Shown here piece after piece: positions 22,672-33,900 of a stretch of DNA of 64,000 nt; within the stretch, counting starts at the first letter, position 1; each line of letters opens with the position of its first letter. A program made the translations under genes and the position numbers. The stretch spans positions 2,934,001 to 2,998,000 of the forward strand of contig BSBM01000036.1 of NCBI GenBank assembly GCA_027924585.1, given 5' to 3'. This stretch comes from Larix kaempferi (taxonomy: Eukaryota; Streptophyta; Pinopsida; Pinales; Pinaceae). The notes below the pieces were generated by a model that was not told where the DNA came from, ran no database searches, and saw nothing but the letters and a program-made list of their open reading frames with translations.

Positions 22672-24014
22672 AACTTTGAATTGAAAATTTTCTCTTCATG
22701 TGACCCACCTTGTCCATTTTTCTCTAATTTTACATTATTACTATCTTGGACATCATGCTTGGAAATTATTTGACCCTTAGCACCAATTTGAAAAACTATC
22801 ATGAACATGGCCAAGTGGCTTAGGCCATTGTGACCCAATGCAAAATTTGGGGACATGAAAAATCCTCCCCTCCCAATATTGCTTGTCCTCAAGCAATTTC
22901 AAACATAAATGTTGAAGAACCTACTTTCCTTCCAAAACTTTGAGTAGTGGCACTCATGTACTGCACTTGTGTGTTTCCAAAAGTAAAGAGATGTGGATTT
23001 TTTTTAATATTGATATCTCCTATGAAATTACCACTAAACACCAAAATACTAATTAAATCCATCAAAACAAATTTTGCACAATTAATCTTTACCTCTTTCA
23101 TATTTTGGAAACCTCTTCTGAACTTCAACCCTTTTGCTCACTGTATAATTCTTTGAAGTTTCCACTGAGTTTCCAAACTTTGAGTTTCCAAGATTCCAAG
23201 AAAATTTCATAGAGAAACCACCATGCTTGCTACTGCACTACTCTGATTACAATCACCTTCTCACGTGGTGACTCACTCTCCCATACTGCTTGTTGCCCCC
23301 AAAAATTGAATCCAATTCAAGACCAAAAATGATTCCAGGGTCCCAAATGATCATGATACATGCAAGGTGTGAAATGTCCACTATGAAATGCCATGAACAC
23401 CAAAAATGTGAAAACTGAATCCATCTCTCAAAAGGTCTCCCACATAGGAAACTAGAGCACTGCTTTGCAAAGATGAACTCAAACAACTGAAGGTTTTTTT
23501 CTCTCAAACCAACAATCAAATTGCTTCTCCAAGTGAGCTAAAACAAGCTACACCAGGATCCCATTGCTTGTATTACATCCTTCAAAAGTACAAAATATAG
23601 ATCATCAAAGTACATAACAACATCATACAAATTTACATCAAGAAGGTACCTCATCAAAGAATCATGAGAGTGCTTGTACATCCAAGTAAGCATATCATCA
23701 TGTGCCCCATACACACAAGCATCAATTATTATATCATATCGTCTCCAATGACATAGGTGAGGATCCCATGTCCTATAATTCTGCTCCAAAAGAATGTAAA
23801 ATGCATCAAAATAATCATCCTTGTGTTCGTTCATTCAAGAAGTGAATGAAGAACCTCCACCAAAATCTGAACCAAGTAAGGAGCAAAGTAAACAATGATC
23901 CTTCAAGGGGATCAAAGGTGTACCATATGTGCATCCATGAGTATGTGTATCATCAATAAATAACAAAGGATATTTCTGCCAATAAGAATGTGCTCCAATC
24001 ATATATCTCTTCAC
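22672..24014. other. Non-coding part of E internal region
   Basis: This is the 3' part of E on its own strand. No domain is recognisable. A purine-rich run on the minus strand (gggaggggaggattttt near 22875-22858) might act as an internal purine tract, but it is about 190 bp from the LTR edge. Short open frames on both strands look random. Confidence 0.45.
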
Positions 24015-25850
24015 CTATGTATTGGATGAAGTTCCCCCAAAATCAAATGAACTAAGTAAGGAGCAAGGAAAAGCATGAGTCTTCAAGTGACTCAAGTGAA
24101 CATCATAGGTGAATCCATGTAGATGTGCATCATCATAAGGTAAGAAAGGATGCTGCTGAAAATGTAGAGAATAAGGTTCTATATTCATGTCATCATCAAA
24201 AGGAGATATAGGAGTTTCATACTCCTCACATGGAACCATCAAAAAGAACCCTTTCACCCATACTTCATTAGGATGAATGCAACAAAATATGGAAGTGTAG
24301 GATGTAGTAGAATGAACCAACTCACCCAAATAATCAAAAAGTGTAGAAGTTTCATCATGTGAAGGCTCCATAGGGGTAGGATCATGCACCTCCCTCAAAA
24401 GTGTGAAACTTTCCTCATAGGTTGGTTCCAAGGTGGAAGAATCATGCACTTCTTCGAAAAGTGCATAACCATCATCAAGAGGCAACTCAAGTTCCTCTTA
24501 CACCACAACAAGTGCTTGGCTCTCATCAAGCTCATCTTCAAACACATCAAGCACATGCAAATTTCCATGTTTCTCATGATACACCATGTCATGAGAATCC
24601 TCCAAGCAATCTACCATATGACAATTTGAAACATAGGAGGAAGAACAAGTATCATGCAACCTCTCAATAAGTTGCTCATTTTTAATTGTGAGCTTATGAA
24701 TATCCTCATTATTATTCAAGTATGCGTCATGTAACCATTCATTAAGCTCAGCCAAATTTTTTCTATCAAAAAGAAAAGACATGAAATTACCTTTAATGTT
24801 GCACATTGCTCTTTGAATCTTCTCCATGTCTTCAAGGAAGGATGGCTCCTCTAATGAAGAAACTCTCCAACAAAATTTTGACACCAATGCTTGAGTTTCA
24901 TGGAGTATTTTAAGGGCCTCATGGATCTTCCTTTCACTCATATTCAAAGACCCTTCAATGAAGCATTATTCATGAGAGGGAACCTCCTCTTCTTCTTTTT
25001 TCTTGGGATCAATTTCACATGGGAGCTCAAGTGGTGATGGGGAATTTGATATTGGTTCTTCTTCAACTGCAACAAGGTATTCATATCCATGGTCAATCTA
25101 ACTTTGTCTTGCACAAACACCTTCAAAAGTGATCTCTATGTCACCAACATAGAGGTGTGAGAACCCATCAGTAGGTGCTCCTTCGTAGTCCAAGCATCCA
25201 TCAATATATGGTATTTGTTAGATGTCCAAAGTAGAATGTGTCTCAGAATTATATTCATTAGTTTCCATGGAATCTTCTTCATGCTCATGTGATGTTTCTT
25301 CATATTTTTCATAGTCACTTGGGAGTGACTTTTGATCGTCTTCATGTAATGGTTCTTCTGCTTCACCACCTACAGAACTAGGTGGCTCATGGGTCTCCTC
25401 ATTTCACTCCTCCTTTTCACTCAAACATATATGATTCGATCTCCAAGGAATTTTGCAAGAAGTTCATAGACCTTTATTCACTAAATCCACATATTCATTC
25501 TCGGTCCTATATCCAAACAAATAATCCACAAAAAATTCAAAAGGAACTACTGGGGATGACTCCATAATAACATTATAGGATTGATATTGTTGGGGAAGGG
25601 TTTTGCAAGTTTCCCTCCACCATGCTACTTCATCCAAAGGATATTTCTTTATTGGTGTGATATCCGAGTCTACATATTCATTGTACAAGTGATCATAATA
25701 GTAACCATCATCATCTCTAAATGTGAACTGGGTATAGGTACTGCAAGAGGGTTCCTCATCCACATAGCTACCATCATACAACTCAAAATCATCTTCCTCT
25801 GAGGCATCAAAAGAATACTCCTCCTCATACTCTGAATATGAATAATGCAT
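24015..25850 (-). pseudogene. Acidic protein frame of element E, stop-riddled
   Basis: Starting at the ATG 25850-25848 (MHYSYSEYEEEYSFDASEED), one frame of 612 codons continues to the stop at 24015. At least six internal stops interrupt it (near 25464, 25410, 25217, 25101, 24967 and 24498) but I find no frameshift. The N-terminus is rich in Asp, Glu and Tyr. The middle is acidic and helical (NMSERKIHEALKILHETQAL; LAELNEWLHDAYLNNNED). The C-terminus has imperfect repeats of the type EEVHDSSTLEPTYEE / LREVHDPTPMEPSHDE. It starts about 60 bp downstream of the primer site, where gag normally sits. I do not recognise a known gag domain, so this is an unknown protein carried by a non-autonomous element. 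Confidence 0.6.
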
Positions 25851-25906
25851 GACTTCGATTTCCTTCTTCAATGGATGACCCAATGAACATGTGAAAGGAC
25901 CATTCC

Positions 25907-25915
25907 CTGATACCA
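25907..25915 (-). other. Primer binding site of element E
   Basis: On the minus strand the LTR end (..ATATTACA) is followed by one base and TGGTATCAG, nine bases matching the initiator-Met primer site. This fixes the orientation of E. Confidence 0.7.
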
Positions 25916-25916
25916 C

Positions 25917-26030
25917 TGTAATATCCCTCTTTGCAAAATTACTCCATTTTGGACAATTTTTTAACCTTGGACTAGTGAACCCAAACTGCTCCAAAAGCAC
26001 CCAATTGCTTTTGAATTCTGTATGGAGGGG
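25917..26030 (-). repeat. Other LTR of E, first segment (5' LTR on minus strand)
   Basis: It begins TGTAATATCCC and matches 19289 onward. It is interrupted at 26030 by Gypsy F and resumes at 39170-39476 (ggcttgggaggtcttaatac and onward, matching 19407-19700). After 39476 the match to the first LTR ends. Confidence 0.8.
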
Positions 26031-27553
26031 TGTTGGCTCATATACTATTTTTTAACTTTTCAAGATAGACCTAGGTTCTATGCAGTTCAGAGAACCAACA
26101 AAACCCCTTTTCATCAGCCCTTTCGGCAACAGTCTGCAAGTAGATTGAGGTCTCACCCGAGGTGAAGTTATGGGAGGTTGTGGAATTAGGTTTCCACAAC
26201 CCGGTGATGGGCGGTTCGACAAACTGGGTGACTGCACGAAGTTCCACCTACTTCACGGTTAACGCTTATGCTATCGCACATCCAAGGACTGGGCGCTACA
26301 GAATGGATACTCGACAACATGACAGCACAACTGAAGACTGTGCTACCTCTTTAACAATCACACATCTTTGGAAATATTTACTTAGTGTAAACTATGCATT
26401 CAACAAGCATACTGAACTGCGTATTCTGCGGACTTATGTAATATAATGAACTACGATGCAACTGCGCACTTCCGGTGCTGCGCTTCGAGGGAATTACACT
26501 TACACAGACTACGTTGACTTAATGTTTAACCAATACTCATGCATTCATATTATTCAAAAATGCTTGTACATTCAACATTCACGCATACATGTTCAACACT
26601 TAGCATATTATTCCCATCATTCATTCTTATGGAGGAAACATATAAAAGTGAAGGTTCATTTACTCATAAGCAAGAAATTAACCATTCAACAAAAGCAAAT
26701 ACACATTCAATCACACAACACAACGATTTAATGTGGTTCACCCCCAGGATGGGTGCTATGTCCACAGGAACTGATGTTTAATTATAAATGGGAAGGGTTC
26801 AGCAGTTCCATTTCACACACTCAGCTGCAGACCCTCTTCTCTTATTCAATGGGTCTCTACTCACACAGCTGCAGATACTATCTACAATAGTCTCTCAACA
26901 CAGATCAACAAAACTTAGAGATCAATGTCTCAATACAAAATCCCACATAAAATCAACCCTTTCCCTTACAAAAGTTGCCCTTTATATAGATCGTTCCCTT
27001 AGGTCATGTCTGTTATAATGCATGAGGGGTAAAGCAAACCCTAAGGTACCCAAAATGGTGCGGTTACCCCGCTAACCCACTCTGTTAGGCTATGATAGTG
27101 ACTCATCACGGTGTTCATCCTTCTACGTGTGGTCACATCGCTTTCAGCCCCTCTGCCAAGCACATGCCAACAGGTTGCTTTCATCCCGATGTTCCTTCTC
27201 TAACGGTTCCATGCACCCGATTCACTTAGTGTTGCCTTTGCTCGTGTGATCGGTCGTTTTCCTTCTTCACCACTACTTAATCGCCTCCTGGGAATCTCGG
27301 AGTATCTTCCCCAAAATAGATTGCCGACCGATCTTACTAGAACTTGTACTATTTTCCGTCCAAAATTCTTCCATGCTGGATGTTCGCAGAGCTGGCACTT
27401 TTGCAGTACTGGATCTCTGTAGCGCTGTAACTCCGCGGTGCTGGTACTTCGCAGCACTGTAACTTTTAATTTTCCAACGCTATGTTGCGCTGTTAATTCA
27501 CAGCTCCAAAACTGACTTGTCCAAAAATTTCTTAACTTGGGCTGCGCCCAACA
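26031..27553 (-). repeat. 3' LTR of F (1523 bp)
   Basis: It runs from TGTTGGCTCATATAC to CGCCCAACA (plus-strand reading) and pairs with 37650-39169. Near 27400-27500 it has short repeats of the type gcgctgtaact / gcagcactgtaac. Confidence 0.9.
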
Positions 27554-27589
27554 ACCCCCTAACACTCACATGTGGCTCGTCCCCGATCC

Positions 27590-30384
27590 ATTCTCAGTAA
27601 GTTCAGTGGGATTTTCTTCTCCTTGCTAAGCTATCTTCGCAACAAATTATTCATAAGTTGAGATTAGCTTCGAAACTGTGTCCTTAGCTTCCTGCTCAAC
27701 TGCTTTGACCATTTCCACCACTTCTAGTGACAAGTCCTCCTTAGCTTGTTCTTGCACTATTGTCTCCAATTCGTGGAGTTCCTGCAATTTCTCTTCAATC
27801 GCTTGCGAGATGGAAAGAGCTTATTCCTGGAGGGGATGTGACTTTGCCACGGTATCAGCCTCCTTTTCTCTCAAAACCTAGAGTTCCCTCTTTAGTTCCT
27901 TGACTTCTGCAAATCTTTTGAGTCTCTCTATTGTTGGCAGGTTCTTCATCTGCGCATTTAGAGAATCGAACTCTGCTTGTGTTTGTTGTAAATTGTTTTG
28001 GACCTGCAACAACTTAGGGTCCTCTTGCAGCGTATTCCATACTCTGGTTGCTTCATCCAGCAAGTTCTAGCACTTAGCTATTTCACTGGATATATTTTCT
28101 GCGGCAGCCTTCACTTCTGGTGCTCTAATCTCTGTTTGATCTGGCGGTGTCTTAGGGAGAGTCTGTGCTTCCAAGGTGGAAATATTTTCTTTATAGTCTA
28201 TCTCCATTTCAGCCTTAAGATTGCTTACTACCGAGCCGATCTTGATGATGGTATATGCGAGTTCTGGCTGCTCATCACACTCTAGTATATCTGTGCAGAC
28301 CGAAGAAACGGTCTCCTCTATTCTTCGGCACTGCTCATGTGCACTTTCAAGCTCCTTAGCCTTCTGCGCATTTTCTTCTTGCAATTGCTTATAGTTTGAT
28401 TCTAGATCTTGGTGTTGGCTAAAATTCACCATATTTCTATCATGGATTTCCTCCACAATCTGCAAGTGCATATTATGTAGGCCTTCTAGTGGTAACATGG
28501 CGATATCAATATCCACATGTGGTAGGTTCTTCGCGCCTTCAGTTAATTCAACACTTGGAAAAATTACGCTTATCGGGTCCATGAGAACGATGTGCGGTCG
28601 TGGTGCCATGGTTAGAGCCAAGGGTTTTTTCTTTTGCTGAGGTGTGGCACCGAATCTTCCTTCTGAATCAGAATTGTGTTCCATCTTCACCGATATGCTC
28701 TGTAAGGTGGTCATATTTTCTTTGAGACTTTCTTGAATCTCCTCGTTTTTGTAGTATTTTAGGGCGAGCACGTCATCCAAATATGCGCTGACCCTACCGG
28801 CGATGATCTCATAGTCATCATCATGTAACTTTGCTTCTGATGGGAGCTTGTTGGCTTTTTGCTTCTTTTTCTTCCCTTTCTCTGGTACCGAGCTTTCTGG
28901 CTCCTTCCTTTTTTCTCCTAGTATGGTCTAAGTTTCGTCGACTTTTTTGTCTTGCTCATCGACGGTTTCTTCAATGACCTTTGTCGAGGTCTGAGTACTT
29001 TCCTCTAAGTCTGAGTCAATGACCATCAACCCTTCAACCTTCCATTTGTCTAACCACTCCTTCATGATCAAATCAATACCAGCTTCATCAAGTTGATAGT
29101 TTTTTGCAACCACTCTGGATTTTTCTTCTGTACCTTTGGTGAGATATAAATGAAATGCATGTCAGCTTTAAAATTCAAAGTGCATATATATTTTGTTGTT
29201 ACCTCCTTTGAGATGCGTGGTGTGCGAACGATGACATCGCACAACTATTCGTAATATGTGAATAGTACTTCATTTGAGGCGCGTTGTTGTTCTAACTTCA
29301 TAATTTCTTAGAGATTTGCATATCTAGGTCCTCGACAATCCTAGATGAGAGATGCGAGACCGACATAATAATTTGGTTCCTTCTATCCCACAAAAGTGAT
29401 CAAAACCATTATCCAACTATAATGAAAGGCGGTGCCATTGATTTGAGTGTCGCAAACATAGTCCAAGAACTCGTTCAGCAAATACTGAGACCAATTAAAC
29501 TTTACTCCCTGCACTGTCTTCACAGCGAGGTGAATTGCTCCGGTTGGAACTTCTGTTGGTATTTCCTTCCGCAATACTTTTCCTCCAAGCAGCTGCACTA
29601 CAAACCGTGTGGCATCATGTTGTAGGTCTTTTGTGATGAAACCTCTTTTTCCTTTGGGGATGTTGAATTCCTCCTTCATCTACGCAGCGATCTCCTAGTC
29701 CCTGGTTTTTCCCCCAAATAACTTCTGAGGGTTGTCACCTTGCTCAATTAGTCCCATGATCATATGGATAAAATCTATGCTAATATCAACATTCCATTCC
29801 ATCCATAGGTAGCCTTGGTGTGTGCATGATATCAATGTGCGCACAACTGCATTAAGTTCGGGACTCCTGTCGAAGTGTGGGATCCGCAGTAGGTTCAGAA
29901 GTCTTGATTCCAGGACTTCGGAGAGCCAAATCTGCGCTACCAGCAGTGGATTGTTCTTCACGTCAATTTTTTGGCACATGTATATATCCAGTTGAAACTT
30001 AGGGTATTTCATCTCATTAGGATCCTTGATCTGTTGCAGTAAATAATAGTCTTCAAACTTGCAATATGGGAGCTTTCCTAACAAATTTTCTTGTGGTTTG
30101 ACATGAGAGGGCATCAGTGGAAGTGGTATGTCATACTTGGCATTTTTGGAAATCTTCAAGGATGGTGCATCTGGTGCTCGTGGAGAGATATAGGTTGGTC
30201 TTAAGTATATGGGCAGATCTGTGTCTGATGGTGGAGCATCTTGTTTTTCAGATCCCATTACTTCTGGCTTTGACATCTCAACTACAGGTTCCTTTCACTT
30301 TTGTTGCATTGCTGGAGGTCAGCATGGCGAACGGCGTGAACCCTGGCCTTTTCCTGGAACAGACTTCTTGGCATGGGTTCTCAT
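27590..30384 (-). pseudogene. Extra frame of F: globular, basic, coiled coil
   Basis: This frame lies between integrase and the 3' LTR on the same strand as gag-pol. It starts at ATG 30384-30382 (MRTHAKKSVPGKGQGSRRS). The first frame runs to about 29120 with stops at 30319, 30295, 29695, 29680 and 29383. After one frameshift (about 29120-29380) a second frame continues to about 27590. The N-terminal half looks globular (YCKFEDYYLLQQIKDPNEM, KFNWSQYLLNEFLDYVC). A basic stretch near 28860 (KGKKKKQKANK) could be a nuclear localisation signal. The C-terminal third is coiled coil (LESNYKQLQEENAQKAKELE). Athila-type elements often carry an env-like ORF in this place, but I see no transmembrane segment, so I leave the function open. 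Confidence 0.6.
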
Positions 30385-30934
30385 CAACCCTATAGTCCCA
30401 GTTTGTTTGAATTCATGTAGTACTTTTCTTAGAGTGGATTATTCGGGCCTTCTCTTATAGCGCGACTCTAACACTGAAGAAGGCCTCTGAATGCTCTGTA
30501 ATACTCAAGCTAGAAAATCATGGTAACCGAATCACTATGCAATTTGCGGTATTTATAGGCACTGGAATCCTTAGGTGCATCCCTTAATGATGAAGTTAGC
30601 ATTAAAATCTATGACCGTTCTGCCACATCTCAACAGGATCCGTGTACTTTCCTTCCTTAACTACGCCTTCAACGGGCGATTTCTTCTTAAATGCCAAAAC
30701 AGATAGTTTCCAAAACACGATATAACGGTCACTTTTCAGCTCTAATGGCTATATTGATGTGTTTTGTCGAATTCCGCAGAGGGGATCTCACTACTCCCGC
30801 CGCGGTTAACTGTGCTATATTTCTTCATACTGAACTTTGCATCCTTCGTATCTCCTTTGATCTGCGTAGCTGCATTTTGAACTTCACATCTGCGTACTTC
30901 TACTTTTTCTCTTTTTTTTCTACGCCGCTTCATT

Positions 30935-33900
30935 TTACTTAGGGTTCAGCGAAGTAGGACTATCCCGGTAGGGTTTTAGTCTACTTCCATTTATCAAACT
31001 CGGTAATTTTTCTCCATCTAACGTGCCTAACTAAGCTGCGCCACCGTTAATAACATGCATAACAATATATGGCCCAAGCCAATGCATTTTAAATTTTCCA
31101 GGAAATTTCATGAACTTACTATCATACAGGAGGACAAGGTCTCCTACCTAAAATATTTTGTGCTTGATATGGCGATCATGGCATGCTTTTTATCTGTCCT
31201 TCTACACTTGCTGGTGAAATCCTGCAGTGAAGCGATCTTCCTCCAATCCAACCTAGTGTAGAAGCCTTTCTTGCAATGTCTCTTCATCTTCCATGCCTAT
31301 GAATGTTGCAATCCTCAATCTTGGTACTATATACTCCATTGGCATGACAGCTTCTTGTCCATAGGCTAACCTAAATGGTGTATTGCCTGTCAGTTTCTTA
31401 CAAGTTGTTCTATATGCCCATAAGATAACTAGTATGCACAGATCCCAATCATCTCTGTTTGTGTTACATACTTTGGTCAGTGCATTCTCCAACACTTTGT
31501 TAAATGCTTCGATAGTTCTATTGGCTTGTGGATGGTATGGTGTACTCTTCTGATGATGTATTTGAAATTATTCTGTCATTGCTTCAATGGTTCTGTTCCG
31601 GAAGTGAGTTCGTTGATCACTCATTAACATTTTTGAGCATCCAAATCTGGTAAGGATATTCTCAAAGATGAACTGCGCGGTCCTAACTGCGCTATAGTCC
31701 TTCACTGATTTAGCTTCAGCCCATCTGGTAATATAATCCGTCGCGGTGATAATATATCTTGCACCAGTTCTCTTCCCTGGTGGGTTAATAGGTGCCACGA
31801 AATAAATTTCCCATTTGTCAAATGCTTGCAGAGTCAGTTGCAGTCTTAGTGGCATTTCATCTCTTCGCAGTGGCTTTCCAGTTCTTTGGCACACATCACA
31901 ACTTCATCAATGTTATTTTGAGTCTTTATGGAGTGTAGGCCACCATATTCCTTCTCTTAATATCTTCTACGCAGTTCATCTTCCTATGTAGTGACCTCTA
32001 GACACACCTGAATGTGCCTCGGCCAATATAAATGTTTTTTCTTGTTCTAACACGCATCGGTGCAGCACTTCATCCGGTCCTAACTTGTATAGTTTTCATG
32101 CAATGATGGTGAAGTTTGTTTCTTTAACTACTAGCTGCTTCTTCTACTGTGTAGTAAAATATGTGGGAGCCAACCCTGTAGTCATGAAGTCTACAATGTA
32201 TTTGTAATAATCATTTGTGATCTGGATGGGAAATAACTGCGCGTTAGGTAAATTGTCTTCAATATTTGTGGGTTCTTCACCTAACTCAATTCTTGAAAGG
32301 TGGTCAGGTCCTAGATTTAGTCTTCCTGGTTTAACAATAATTTCAAATTCGTACTCCTGAAAGAGTAGCAGCCATCGGCATATTCTCCCCCCTAACATTG
32401 GCTTATTGAATAGGTACTTTAAAGATGAATGATCAATGTACATGCAGAAGTGCGCACCCAGCAAATAGTGCTTGAATTTCTATAGTGCATACACCATTGC
32501 TAGACCTTCTCTTTCTATGGTGGTGTAATTCTTTTCGGCTGAAGACAGCTTTCTGCTTGAAAATGCAATGGGGTGATCAATGCCTCCTTCTCCTGGTTAA
32601 GCAAGCACAATTCCCAACGCTATAGATGAAGCATCAACATGTACATGAAATGGTTTATTCCAATATGGAAAAACTAGAATAGGCACAGTTACCATTTTCT
32701 CTTTTAATGTATCCAATCCTGTCTGGCATTCTTCACTCCATACATACTTCGCTCCTTTCTTCAGAAGTTCTCCATCGGTGTGGTTATCTGCGCATAACCC
32801 TTCATAAAATTTCTGTAGTATCTTGTATGTCCCAGTGTAGTGTGAATTTTCTTTATTGAGTTTGGTGCCCGTAGATTCACAATGACTGCGATCTTCGTAG
32901 GATCAACCATCAGACCTTGCTTGCACACAATGTGGCCTAGTAGGATACCATATGGTACACAGAAAATACATTTCTTTAAGTTCAACGAGATTTGATGTTG
33001 CCTACACTTTGCTAACATCATTCTGAGGTTTTCATAATGGTTCTTTAATAAACCAAATACAGTCCAATCATCAAAATAGATTTCTAAGAACTTATGGATA
33101 AAATCCTTGAATGCAGCCGCAACAACTATGGAAAATATAGTAGGTGCATTCTTCAGGCCAAATGCCATAACTTTATACTAATATGAGCCCCATTCAGTTG
33201 AAAATGTAGTTTTATGTCTGTCTACTGAGTCAATTCTAATCTAATGGTATCCACAAAATCCATCAATAAATGAGTAGGCCTCATTTCCTCCAACATTGTC
33301 TAGTACTTCATCTATAAATGGAGTAGGAAATGAGTCATGTAGCGAAGCATCATTGAGCTTCCTGAGGTCCACGCAGATTCTGATTTCCCCTTTTGTTTTC
33401 TTTTCCTGGATAACCATAGGGCTTATCCATTTTGATTCTTCGACTGGCTCAATGATCCCTGCATCAAGCATCTTATCAAGTTACACCTTCACTCTTTCCT
33501 TGTTTATGGAATTCAATTGATAAGGCCTCTACCTAATGGGATTTGCACCTTGCTTGAGAGGTATCTTCATGACTCCCAAGTCACCCAAAATGCATTTCAT
33601 TTCAGAGAACTTTGTTGGAAACAAATCATGATACTCATACAGAAGTTATGCGATCTGCGAGACCGTTTCTTCATCCTAGTAATCCCCAATAGATGCGAAC
33701 TTTGGTTCTTCACTTGTGCCAATGTTAACTTTTCTTGTTTTGATAGTGTTGCTTAGATCTGGAATTTCTAATAGAGGTCCCTCTACATCGCGCGCTCCCT
33801 CTAACTCAGGTATATTGATATTGCGCAAATCCTTCTCATCACTCTCCTCCTCATCTTCTTCATCTGGGGAGAGGTTGTAACATTCAAGAGCATATTCTCT

